This document shows, one piece after another, positions 1 through 4,916 of a stretch of 5,664 bases of DNA (the stretch's first letter is position 1; the number at the start of each line of letters is the position of its first letter). Made by a program: the position numbers and the translations under genes. The DNA comes from Aquamicrobium sp. (lineage in GTDB: Bacteria > Pseudomonadota > Alphaproteobacteria > Rhizobiales > Rhizobiaceae): contig JACZJD010000693.1 of NCBI GenBank assembly GCA_014860725.1, forward strand, positions 1 through 5,664. The letters run 5' to 3'. Below the pieces are notes generated by a model. That model saw only the letters and a list, made by a program, of their open reading frames with translations. It was not told the DNA's origin and searched no databases.

Positions 1-180
1 GTCAACGTGCCGATGAACGAGGCGCTGGCGCGCGAGGCCGTGCCGGACGACATCGAGGCGGCAAGGCTGATCTGGGACGCCTATTCGCAGCCCTGGCAGG
101 TCTGGAATCTCGTCCGCACGGTGGCGTCTGGCGTCGCGCTCGTCTTCTGTGCGATCGGCTTGATCCGGGCTAAAAAATGA
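1..180 (+). CDS. DUF1772 (anthrone oxygenase-like) membrane protein, C-terminal end only
   Basis: The reading frame is open from the first base and ends at TGA 178-180, giving the last 59 residues of a protein whose start lies outside the window. The fragment begins NVPMNEALA, continues with W25-x-x-Y28 and the stretch WQVWNLVRT (residues 32-40), and finishes with one hydrophobic segment (about residues 41-55) and a basic tail, AKK. This order (NVP-x-N, then W-x-x-Y-x-x-x-W-x-x-W-N-x-x-R-T, then a last membrane helix) is the pattern I associate with DUF1772, a family of small four-helix membrane proteins that includes fungal anthrone-oxygenase-like members. Most bacterial members have no known substrate. 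A LysR-type regulator gene follows 45 bases downstream on the same strand, so that regulator may act on this gene. The family call is from motif memory and the function is unknown. Confidence 0.72.
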   Translation, partial: VNVPMNEALAREAVPDDIEAARLIWDAYSQPWQVWNLVRTVASGVALVFCAIGLIRAKK

Positions 181-189
181 ACGACATTC

Positions 190-222
190 GTCTCCTCGTT
201 TCCGATCCGCGAACGAAGAGAC
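190..222 (+). promoter_or_regulatory. Candidate LysR-type operator: 11-base inverted repeat with T-N11-A core
   Basis: The arms are GTCTCCTCGTT (190-200) and AACGAAGAGAC (212-222). They pair at 10 of 11 positions; the mismatch is C195/A217. The spacer is exactly 11 bases, so the inner T200 and A212 form the T-N11-A core typical of LysR-family binding sites. The dyad ends three bases before the ATG of the LysR gene and covers its weak purine-rich ribosome-binding region (GAAGAGA, 215-221). It could therefore act as an autoregulatory operator, or as an RNA hairpin limiting initiation. No T-tract follows, so it is not a terminator. Binding is inferred. Confidence 0.45.
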
Positions 223-225
223 AGC

Positions 226-1125
226 ATGGACACCCTGACGCGCATGCGCGCCTTCATCGACGTCGTCGAGGCCGAGGGCTTTTCCGCCGCCGCCCGCAAG
301 ATCGGCCGCTCCAAGGCGCTTCTGTCGAAATATGTCCGCGAGCTGGAGGACGAGCTCGGCGCGCTACTGCTCAACCGCACGACGCGCCAGTTCCCGCTGA
401 CCGAGGTCGGCCACACCTACTATCGCCGCGCCTCTGAGATCGTGCGCGAGATCGACAGCCTCGCCGACACGGTGCGCGATTCGTCGGGCGACGTGCGCGG
501 CCGCATCAAGCTGACCGCGCCGCGCACCTTCTCCGACGCGCCCATCGGCCAGTCGCTGATCGACTTCGCGAAGGAGCACCCCGACGTGGTGCTCGACATC
601 CACCTCGACGACCGGTTCGTCGATCTGGTCGAGGAGGGCTACGACCTTGCCATCCGCATCACGCGGCTGGAGGATTCCTCGCTGATCGCCCGCCGGCTCG
701 CGCCGTTCTCGCTGAAGATCTGCGGCTCGCCCGAGCTGATCGCCCGCACCGGCCCGCTGGAGAAGCCGCAGGATCTGGCCAAGGCGCCCTGCATCGTCGA
801 CACCAACGGCCGCTGGCTGTCGAACTGGCCGTTCATGCGCGAGAACGGCGAGATGTTCTCGGTGCCGGTCAGCGGGCCGCTCGAGGCCAACAGCCCGCTG
901 ACGACGCGGGCAGCCGCCATCGCCGGCCTCGGCTTCGCGCCGCTGCCCGACTTCATCGCCAAGCCGGCGCTGGAAAGCGGCCAGCTCGTCTCGGTGCTCG
1001 ACGAATGGGTGCCGCGCGGCGGCGGCATCTTCGCGGTCTACCCGCACCGCCGCTATCTGCCGGTGAAGATCCGGGTGTTCGTGGACTTCCTCGCCCAGTG
1101 GTTCAGGAAGCACGAGGCGGTGTGA
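226..1125 (+). CDS. LysR-family transcriptional regulator
   Basis: A full-length 299-residue LysR-type regulator, the usual length for the family. Residues 1-60 form the winged helix-turn-helix: MDTLTRMRAFIDVVEAEGFS, then AARKIGRSKALLSKYVRELE as the turn and recognition helix, then LLNRTTRQFPLTEVG as the wing. A linker helix follows (about 62-88). The effector-binding domain spans about 92-295 and has the sub-family signatures GRIKLTAPRTF, DLVEEGYDLAIR and AAAIAGLGFAPLPDF. It resembles the large CrgA/DmlR-like group of short LysR proteins; the effector cannot be read from sequence. The ATG at 226 is chosen because the DNA-binding domain begins right after it; the upstream GAAGAGA is only a weak ribosome-binding site. 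A LysR-box-like dyad lies immediately upstream, consistent with autoregulation. Likely targets are the preceding DUF1772 gene or the following metal cassette, which lies 88 bases downstream with no terminator between. Confidence 0.93.
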   Translation: MDTLTRMRAFIDVVEAEGFSAAARKIGRSKALLSKYVRELEDELGALLLNRTTRQFPLTEVGHTYYRRASEIVREIDSLADTVRDSSGDVRGRIKLTAPRTFSDAPIGQSLIDFAKEHPDVVLDIHLDDRFVDLVEEGYDLAIRITRLEDSSLIARRLAPFSLKICGSPELIARTGPLEKPQDLAKAPCIVDTNGRWLSNWPFMRENGEMFSVPVSGPLEANSPLTTRAAAIAGLGFAPLPDFIAKPALESGQLVSVLDEWVPRGGGIFAVYPHRRYLPVKIRVFVDFLAQWFRKHEAV

Positions 1126-1153
1126 GGCCGTGCGACGCCGAAGCCGCCCGGAT

Positions 1154-1206
1154 GTCCCAATTTCGCCCCGTTTGTGCCGATGCTCCGACCTCACACGCGA
1201 AGGGAC
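1154..1206 (+). promoter_or_regulatory. Possible leader hairpin masking the ribosome-binding site of the DUF1007 gene
   Basis: GTCCC (1154-1158) can pair with GGGAC (1202-1206), and TTCGC (1162-1166) with GCGAA (1197-1201), leaving a three-base bulge (AAT, 1159-1161). TGTG (1173-1176) can pair with CACA (1192-1195) inside the loop. The 3' arm contains AGGGA (1201-1205), the best Shine-Dalgarno for the GTG start at 1214, so the fold would hide it. In GC-rich DNA such pairings arise by chance, so confidence is low. No convincing -35/-10 pair was found in this 88-base gap. Confidence 0.22.
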
Positions 1207-1213
1207 GGGAACT

Positions 1214-1873
1214 GTGACGCGATCCGCCATGCATGCGCTCACCGCAGCGGCTCTTGCCGGCATCCTCATGCCGGCGACGCCGGCCTCCGCGCATCCCCAC
1301 GTCTTCGCCGAGGCCAGTCTCGAGATCGTCGTCGATCCCGCCGGCAACGTCGAGGCGCTGCGCCATCTGTGGCGCTTCGACGACCTGTTCTCCTCGACCG
1401 TTCTCATCGAGTTCGACACCAATTCCGACCTTGAGCTCGACACGGCCGAGCTGGAGACGGTCGGCGCCGTCATCCACGAATCGCTCGCCGAGTTCGGCTA
1501 TTTCCAGTTCGTCACCATCGACGGTCGTGACGTCGAGATGCAGGCGCCCGAGCGCATCATCGCCGACTTCCAGGACAGCCAACTCATCATCCTGTTCGAA
1601 TCGCGGCCGGCAAAGCCTCTGAAGCTCGGCGGCACGGCCGGCTTCGGCGTCTACGACCCGACCTTCTACACGGCGATCGACTTCTACGACGACGCCAGCC
1701 TGACCGTCAGCGGCATGCCTTCCGGCTGCACCCGCGCCGTCGTCCGGCCCGATCCGGACGAGGCCATCGCCATGAACCAGCAGTCGCTGACCGACGCCTT
1801 TTTCGACGACCCGTCGGGGAACGATCTGACCAAGATCTTCGCCACCCGGCTCGAACTCACCTGCAAGGGCTGA
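1214..1873 (+). CDS. DUF1007 family secreted protein, partner of the NicO metal permease
   Basis: A 219-residue protein recognised as DUF1007, described in annotations as an uncharacterised periplasmic component linked to transport. The GTG at 1214 is preferred: AGGGA lies 8 bases upstream, and this start gives a clean signal peptide (basic VTR, hydrophobic residues 8-19, then PASA). Predicted cleavage after A26 gives a mature protein starting H27-P28-H29-V-F, a conserved-looking potential metal ligand. Residues 68-79 fit an EF-hand loop: D68, N70, D72, E74, D76 and E79 at positions 1, 3, 5, 7, 9 and 12, with Leu at 8 but no Gly at 6. C172 and C217 could form a disulfide. The permease gene begins two bases after the stop, so the two are surely co-transcribed. 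The likely role is periplasmic metal handling with that permease; this is inferred, and no reaction is known to me. Confidence 0.88.
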   Translation: MTRSAMHALTAAALAGILMPATPASAHPHVFAEASLEIVVDPAGNVEALRHLWRFDDLFSSTVLIEFDTNSDLELDTAELETVGAVIHESLAEFGYFQFVTIDGRDVEMQAPERIIADFQDSQLIILFESRPAKPLKLGGTAGFGVYDPTFYTAIDFYDDASLTVSGMPSGCTRAVVRPDPDEAIAMNQQSLTDAFFDDPSGNDLTKIFATRLELTCKG

Positions 1874-1875
1874 CG

Positions 1876-2925
1876 ATGACCGTGAACAAGACCGCCGTCC
1901 GCGTCGTTTTCGCGCTTCTCGCGCTGACCTACGTCCTCACCCATTTCGTCGGCCACGCCCATGCGCAGAGCTCTCTCGGCATCGGCGCCAGCGAGGCGAC
2001 GCTGCCCTCGACCGGCCTGCTCGCCGGCTTCTTCAACTGGGTGAACGCGCAGCAGCAATCCTTCTACCGCGCGCTCTCCGGCGCGATGCGCGCCATGCGC
2101 GACGGCGGCGGCGGCGCGTGGCTTCTCGTCGGCCTCTCCTTCGCCTACGGCGTCTTCCACGCCGCGGGACCGGGGCACGGCAAGGCCGTGATCTCGTCCT
2201 ACATGCTCGCCAACGAGGTGGCGCTGCGCCGGGGCATCCTGCTCTCCTTCGTCTCGGCGGCGCTGCAGGGGGTCTCAGCCATCGTGCTGATGGGCGCGGT
2301 CTTCCTCGTCCTGCGCGGCAGCTCCGTCTCGATGACGGACGCGACCCGCTTCCTCGAGATCGCCTCCTACGTGCTGGTGACGGCGTTCGGCGCATGGCTG
2401 CTGTGGAAGAAGGCCGCGCCGGCGCTGCGGCGCCTTCTCGTCGGCAGCCCCGTGCACAGCCTGTCGGCGGCGCATGTCCATGCCCATCATCACGACCACG
2501 GGCACCACGATCACGACCATCACGATCACCACCACCACGAGCACGGCGAGGCGTGCGGCTGCGGCCATGCCCATGCGCCGGACCCGAAGCTGATCTCCGG
2601 CGAGCGCTTCGACTGGCGCACGGCCTGGGCGGCCATCGTCGCCGTCGGGCTGCGCCCCTGCACCGGCGCGCTGATCGTGCTGTCCTTCGCCTTCCTGAAC
2701 GGGTTGTGGGTGGCGGGCGTGCTCTCCGTCGCGGCGATGTCGATCGGCACGGCCATCACCGTGTCCGCGCTCGCCGTCATGGCGGTGACAGCGAAGAACT
2801 GGGCCGTGGCGCTCGCCGGCGACGGCCGCGCGGGCAACCGCGTTCATGCCGCCATCGAGATCGCCGGCGCCGCCTTCGTGTTCCTGCTCGGCGTGGCGCT
2901 GCTTTCGGCGAGCCTGTCGGTCTAG
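1876..2925 (+). CDS. NicO/RcnA-like nickel/cobalt permease with His-rich loop
   Basis: A 349-residue polytopic inner-membrane protein of the NicO (RcnA-related) nickel/cobalt transporter family. An N-terminal hydrophobic segment (about 8-25) ends in HAHAQ and may be a cleaved signal or first helix. A helix around 82-94 leads into the signature H95-AAGPGHGKAV (H95, H101, K103), followed by hydrophobic segments near 119-146 and 163-177. A cytoplasmic-type loop (about 180-245) contains 18 His between residues 200 and 233 plus C227-G-C229. The second half has GLRPCTGALIVL (R260, P261, C262), matching the second conserved RcnA-type motif, then segments near 276-304 and 325-345. The ATG at 1876 has AAGGG 6 bases upstream, inside the DUF1007 coding end. 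RcnA itself exports Ni/Co, but other NicO members may import; direction and metal cannot be decided here. Confidence 0.9.
   Translation: MTVNKTAVRVVFALLALTYVLTHFVGHAHAQSSLGIGASEATLPSTGLLAGFFNWVNAQQQSFYRALSGAMRAMRDGGGGAWLLVGLSFAYGVFHAAGPGHGKAVISSYMLANEVALRRGILLSFVSAALQGVSAIVLMGAVFLVLRGSSVSMTDATRFLEIASYVLVTAFGAWLLWKKAAPALRRLLVGSPVHSLSAAHVHAHHHDHGHHDHDHHDHHHHEHGEACGCGHAHAPDPKLISGERFDWRTAWAAIVAVGLRPCTGALIVLSFAFLNGLWVAGVLSVAAMSIGTAITVSALAVMAVTAKNWAVALAGDGRAGNRVHAAIEIAGAAFVFLLGVALLSASLSV
2473..2574 (+). repeat. His/Asp-rich low-complexity tract in the permease loop
   Basis: Residues 200-233 of the permease are a run of CAT/CAC and GAC/GAT codons, with 18 His and several Asp/Glu, ending in C-G-C-G-H-A-H. 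The DNA is correspondingly a degenerate CAC/CAT/GAC repeat, prone to length variation. Such loops in metal transporters are generally taken as metal-binding or sensing regions. Confidence 0.85.
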
Positions 2926-3132
2926 CTATTCGCCCCTGCGGCGCTGGCTGCGGCCGCGCAGCCAGAACACGCCGAAGAACGCCAGCACGAACAGCGCTGC
3001 CGCCGCGCCGCCGGCGAAGGGCGACAGCTCGCCCAGCCACACCATGATGGCCGGCATGTAGTAGCCGACGACGCCGAAGCCGAGAAGGATGAGCGCGGCC
3101 GCGATCGCCGCGTTGCGCGTTCCACGGTCCAT
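2926..3132 (-). CDS. Small two-helix membrane protein of unknown function
   Basis: A 68-residue protein starting at ATG 3132-3130 and ending at TAG 2928-2926. I do not recognise the family. It has a short basic N-terminus (MDRGTRN), a first hydrophobic segment at about 8-34 containing GYYMPAIMVWLG, a short loop (ELSPFAGG) and a second segment at about 43-58 (AAAALFVLAFFGVFWL). It ends in a strongly basic tail (RGRSQRRRGE), which suggests both termini face the cytoplasm. The start shares one base with the stop of the upstream GNAT gene (TGATG), with a purine-rich GGGAAAGG just before, so translation is probably coupled to the GNAT. Its frame stays open upstream into the GNAT gene, but that part is a shadow. 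The gene ends immediately next to the convergent permease gene, with no spacer and no terminator. The coding call rests on the clean two-helix pattern and the coupling. Confidence 0.72.
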   Translation of the reverse strand: MDRGTRNAAIAAALILLGFGVVGYYMPAIMVWLGELSPFAGGAAAALFVLAFFGVFWLRGRSQRRRGE

Positions 3133-3833
3133 CAGCCTGCCTTTCCCGTCCTGCCGGCGATTTCCGCCCTGATGTCCTCGAGCCGCCGCTTCTGCCGGCC
3201 GTCGGCGTCGAAATTCTCCGGCGCGAGCCACGCCTCGAAGGCCCCGCGGATGACGGGCCAGTCCCCGTCGATCATCGCGAACCATGCCGTGTCGCGGTTC
3301 TCGCCCTTGACCACCATGTGCTGGCGGAACACGCCCTCGAAGGCGAAGCCGAAGCGCAGGGCCGCCCGCTTCGACGGCTCGTTGCGGTCGTTGCACTTCC
3401 ATTCGAAGCGGCGATAGCCGAGCGTGTCGAAGGCATGGCGCGCGAACAGGTAGAGCGCCTCCGTTGCCGCCGGCCGCCGCGCCACCGGGTCGTTCCACAA
3501 GATGTTGCCGATCTCGATGACGCCGTTGGCCGCGTCGATGCGCATGAAGCTCTGGCGGCCGGCGATGCGGCCGCTCGCTTTGTCGATGACGGCGAAATGC
3601 AGCGGGTCCTCGCTCGCGGCCGCCTTCTCCAGCCAAGCCTCAAAGGCCGGCCGGTCGTCCGGCGCGGGCTCCGCGAGATAGCGGAAGCGGTCGCCGGCAT
3701 CGGCCGTGGCCGACGCGGCGAAGAGGCCGTCGCCATGGCGGGCGGCGTCGAGCGGCTCCAGCCGCACATGGCGGCCTTCCAGCGGCGCGCGCGCCGGCCG
3801 GTTGCGCGGTGTCCATCCGCTCAGATCGCTCAT
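3132..3833 (-). CDS. GNAT family N-acetyltransferase (RimJ/RimL-like)
   Basis: A 233-residue acetyltransferase expected to move an acetyl group from acetyl-CoA to an amine in the cytoplasm; the substrate is unknown. Residues 1-30 (SGWTPRNRP, then GRHVRLEPLDAARHGDGLF) are the usual opening of this RimJ/RimL-like subgroup. The core contains FAVIDKASGRIAGRQSFMRI (80-99), then IEIGNILWNDPVARRPAATEA (106-126), whose RRPAATE replaces the classical R/Q-x-x-G-x-G/A acetyl-CoA loop. Next come GYRRFEWKCNDRNEPSKRAA (139-158), RFGFAFEGVFRQHMV (160-174) and NRDTAWFAMIDGDWP (179-193). These blocks are well preserved, so an intact enzyme is likely. The ATG at 3833 has AGGA 7 bases upstream and matches the family start. 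The frame is open further upstream, but that stretch includes the terminator at 3941-3970. The stop overlaps the next small membrane-protein gene by one base, so the two form an operon. Confidence 0.92.
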   Translation of the reverse strand: MSDLSGWTPRNRPARAPLEGRHVRLEPLDAARHGDGLFAASATADAGDRFRYLAEPAPDDRPAFEAWLEKAAASEDPLHFAVIDKASGRIAGRQSFMRIDAANGVIEIGNILWNDPVARRPAATEALYLFARHAFDTLGYRRFEWKCNDRNEPSKRAALRFGFAFEGVFRQHMVVKGENRDTAWFAMIDGDWPVIRGAFEAWLAPENFDADGRQKRRLEDIRAEIAGRTGKAG

Positions 3834-3940
3834 GGCAATGTCCTGCACTCCGGTGAAACCGCTGCGGACCACGCCGCAATGCATGGACGGGGTAAAGAAC
3901 CAGCCCCGGCTGCGCAATACACCAGATGGGAGAGGAGGCG

Positions 3941-3970
3941 AAAGAAAGGGCGACCGCGGCGGTCGCCCTT
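3941..3970 (-). terminator. Rho-independent terminator, minus strand
   Basis: AAGGGCGACC (3946-3955) pairs perfectly with GGTCGCCCTT (3961-3970) around a five-base loop; the inner bases can extend the symmetry. Read on the minus strand, the stem is followed by a T-rich tail (TCTTT from 3945 to 3941, directly after the stem's own TT). Read on the plus strand, it is followed only by GAGTTTCC, so the minus direction is favoured. It would end transcripts coming from the DUF533-like gene, about 170 bases past that gene's stop, before the GNAT gene. Confidence 0.75.
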
Positions 3971-4030
3971 GAGTTTCCGGATCGGCCTGGGAGGAGGAAA
4001 AGCCTGTCCGACTTGCTTCAGATTGAACCC

Positions 4031-4054
4031 GATTCGTTAACCGAAGGTTGACGA
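4031..4054. promoter_or_regulatory. GANTC site next to an interrupted palindrome with a CtrA-like TTAA-N7-TTGA
   Basis: GATTC (4031-4035) fits the CcrM methylation target GANTC. It runs into a dyad with arms TCGTTAACC (4034-4042) and GGTTGACGA (4046-4054) around GAA; 8 of 9 positions pair and the last is T/G (4038/4050). The sequence TTAA-N7-TTGA (4037-4051) is one base away from the alphaproteobacterial CtrA box TTAA-N7-TTAA. It lies on no gene and upstream of the terminator, so which gene it would control is unclear. Regulator binding is inferred. Confidence 0.35.
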
Positions 4055-4120
4055 TGTTCGCGGCAGTCGGCAACCCTCACTTCTTGCACGCGAAATCTTG
4101 CATGGCGCGGGGTCGTCCTG

Positions 4121-4149
4121 CCGCCTGAAACGGCTGGAGGATCAGGCGG
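4121..4149 (-). other. Hairpin over the stop codon of the DUF533-like gene
   Basis: CCGCCTGA (4121-4128) and TCAGGCGG (4142-4149) are perfect inverted arms of eight bases with a 13-base loop. On the minus strand the 5' arm contains the TGA stop (4144-4142) itself. No T-tract follows, so this is not an intrinsic terminator; it could protect the 3' end of the mRNA. Function is speculative. Confidence 0.35.
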
Positions 4150-4852
4150 GAACCTCCACCTTCGCCTGCGCCACCGTCGCCTCGATGTGGTCGACCAGCG
4201 CGTCGGGCAGCCTGAGCCGGCCGGCGACCATGTCGAGATAGCCGCGCTCGGCCCGGGTCTGCGGGTCGATGGCGAGGCGCGAAGCGGTGTAGAGCTCCAC
4301 CTTCTGCGCGTCCGTCTGCGCCGCGGCGACCATGCCGTCGAGATCGACCGGCTTTTCCAGTTCCGCTAGCAGGAAGGCTTCGGCATCCTCGCCGATGCCG
4401 GACAGGTGCAGCCGGTCGGCGATGCGCGCCCGCTCGGCCTCGTCGATGTGACCGTCGGCGCGTGCCGCCGCGATCATCGCCCGCGCGATGACCAAGGCGA
4501 ATTCCGCCTCGCCCTGCGGCGCCTGCGCCGGGTCGAAGGCGGTGTCGGCCGGCGGCGGCAGGAGCTCCGGCTCGCCCTGCGCCGCGGCGTCGGGCGAAGC
4601 GCCCTTGGAATAGTTCTGGTAGGCCTTGTAGGCGAGGCCGGCGACCGCGGCGAGGCCGCCGATCTTCAGCGCCGAGCCGGTGACCTTGCGCCCCGGGCCC
4701 GTGCCGAGCAGGATGGCTGCGAGCGCGCCGGCGGCAATCGGATTGTCCCGTGCCAGTTGGGCGGCCTGACCCGCCTTCTCCCTCACGGTCGATTGGGTGC
4801 CGGGCACCTTGGACCCCAAGAGGTCGTCCAGCAGCGCTTTCGGATCAAGCAT
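4142..4852 (-). CDS. DUF533 / TerB-like membrane-associated protein (YebE-like)
   Basis: A 236-residue protein starting MLDPKALLDDLLGSKVPG. The ATG at 4852 is set by a strong Shine-Dalgarno, AAGGAGG, 5 bases upstream; the frame stays open further upstream but without signals. Residues 34-76 contain two short hydrophobic, Gly/Ala-rich stretches (about 38-51 and 62-76) around GPGRK. A variable Pro/Ala/Glu-rich linker follows (about 84-115). The C-terminal half is a helical domain with ARAMIAAARADGHIDEAER (123-141), whose A-x-A-D-G-x-I-D-x-x-E pattern is the TerB/DUF533 signature, then KVELYTASRLAIDPQTRAER (184-203) and a final helix. The layout matches E. coli YebE-type inner-membrane proteins. 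Annotations often say 'tellurite resistance TerB family', but nothing here shows tellurite function and no other ter genes are nearby. It is transcribed divergently from a muramidase gene across 143 bases. Confidence 0.87.
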   Translation of the reverse strand: MLDPKALLDDLLGSKVPGTQSTVREKAGQAAQLARDNPIAAGALAAILLGTGPGRKVTGSALKIGGLAAVAGLAYKAYQNYSKGASPDAAAQGEPELLPPPADTAFDPAQAPQGEAEFALVIARAMIAAARADGHIDEAERARIADRLHLSGIGEDAEAFLLAELEKPVDLDGMVAAAQTDAQKVELYTASRLAIDPQTRAERGYLDMVAGRLRLPDALVDHIEATVAQAKVEVPA

Positions 4853-4884
4853 CCTCGCCTCCTTGCGATGTTTTGGCCCGCCGC

Positions 4885-4913
4885 AGATAGGCAGGCGATC
4901 ATGACATTGCAAT
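4885..4913 (-). promoter_or_regulatory. Candidate rhizobial-type promoter for the DUF533-like gene
   Basis: On the minus strand, CTATCT (plus positions 4885-4890) matches the rhizobial -10 consensus CTATAT at 5 of 6. ATTGCA (4908-4913) sits exactly 17 bases upstream as a weak -35 (3 of 6 to CTTGAC). Transcription would start near 4878, leaving a short leader of about 25 bases with the AAGGAGG ribosome-binding site. The -35 falls inside the 14-base palindrome at 4903-4916. Confidence 0.4.
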
Positions 4914-4916
4914 GTC
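4903..4916. promoter_or_regulatory. Perfect 14-base palindrome in the divergent promoter region (candidate operator)
   Basis: GACATTG (4903-4909) is followed directly by its reverse complement CAATGTC (4910-4916), a perfect dyad without spacer. It is AT-richer than its surroundings and covers the candidate -35 of the DUF533-like gene, a position where a bound dimer would repress. It lies 80 bases before the muramidase start, so it could affect both genes. The binding protein is unknown. Confidence 0.42.

Larger units (their letters stand above)
3834..4141. other. 308-base intergenic region between the GNAT and DUF533-like genes
   Basis: No convincing gene was found here. Three structures stand out: a minus-strand intrinsic terminator (3941-3970), an interrupted palindrome joined to a GATTC site (4031-4054), and a hairpin spanning the stop of the DUF533-like gene (4121-4149). 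A minus-strand mini-frame of eight codons (MQDFACKK, 4103-4077) lacks a nearby ribosome-binding site. TCTTGCA occurs twice, at 4082-4088 and 4096-4102. The promoter for the GNAT gene should lie in 3834-3940, but no good -35/-10 pair was recognised there. Confidence 0.6.

Noticed and set aside
1130..1213. Upstream in-frame GTG (1130) as the start of the DUF1007 protein
   Set aside because: It would put 28 extra, mostly polar and Arg-rich residues before the signal peptide and has no Shine-Dalgarno; GTG 1214 has AGGGA 8 bases upstream and gives a normal signal peptide.
1126..1213. Zur or NikR operator, or NiCo riboswitch, before the metal cassette
   Set aside because: No AT-rich Zur-like palindrome or NikR-type dyad was seen, and the leader pairing does not show the NiCo riboswitch layout.
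364..1473. Long minus-strand open frame opposite the LysR and DUF1007 genes
   Set aside because: Arg/Ala-rich shadow of plus-strand codons, common in high-GC DNA; no domain, no start signals, and it spans two well-supported genes and a gap.
2118..3047. Plus-strand 309-codon frame overlapping the permease
   Set aside because: Composition is Arg/Pro/Gly-rich with no motif; the permease frame carries all the conserved blocks and the membrane segments.
3133..3636. Upstream extension of the small membrane protein within its open frame
   Set aside because: That stretch lies fully inside the GNAT gene in another frame and is compositionally a shadow; the hydrophobic protein begins at the TGATG junction.
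3834..4073. Extended N-terminus for the GNAT (80 more residues)
   Set aside because: The extension is low-quality sequence that reads through a perfect terminator stem and the intergenic dyad; the family start and an AGGA site both support ATG 3833.
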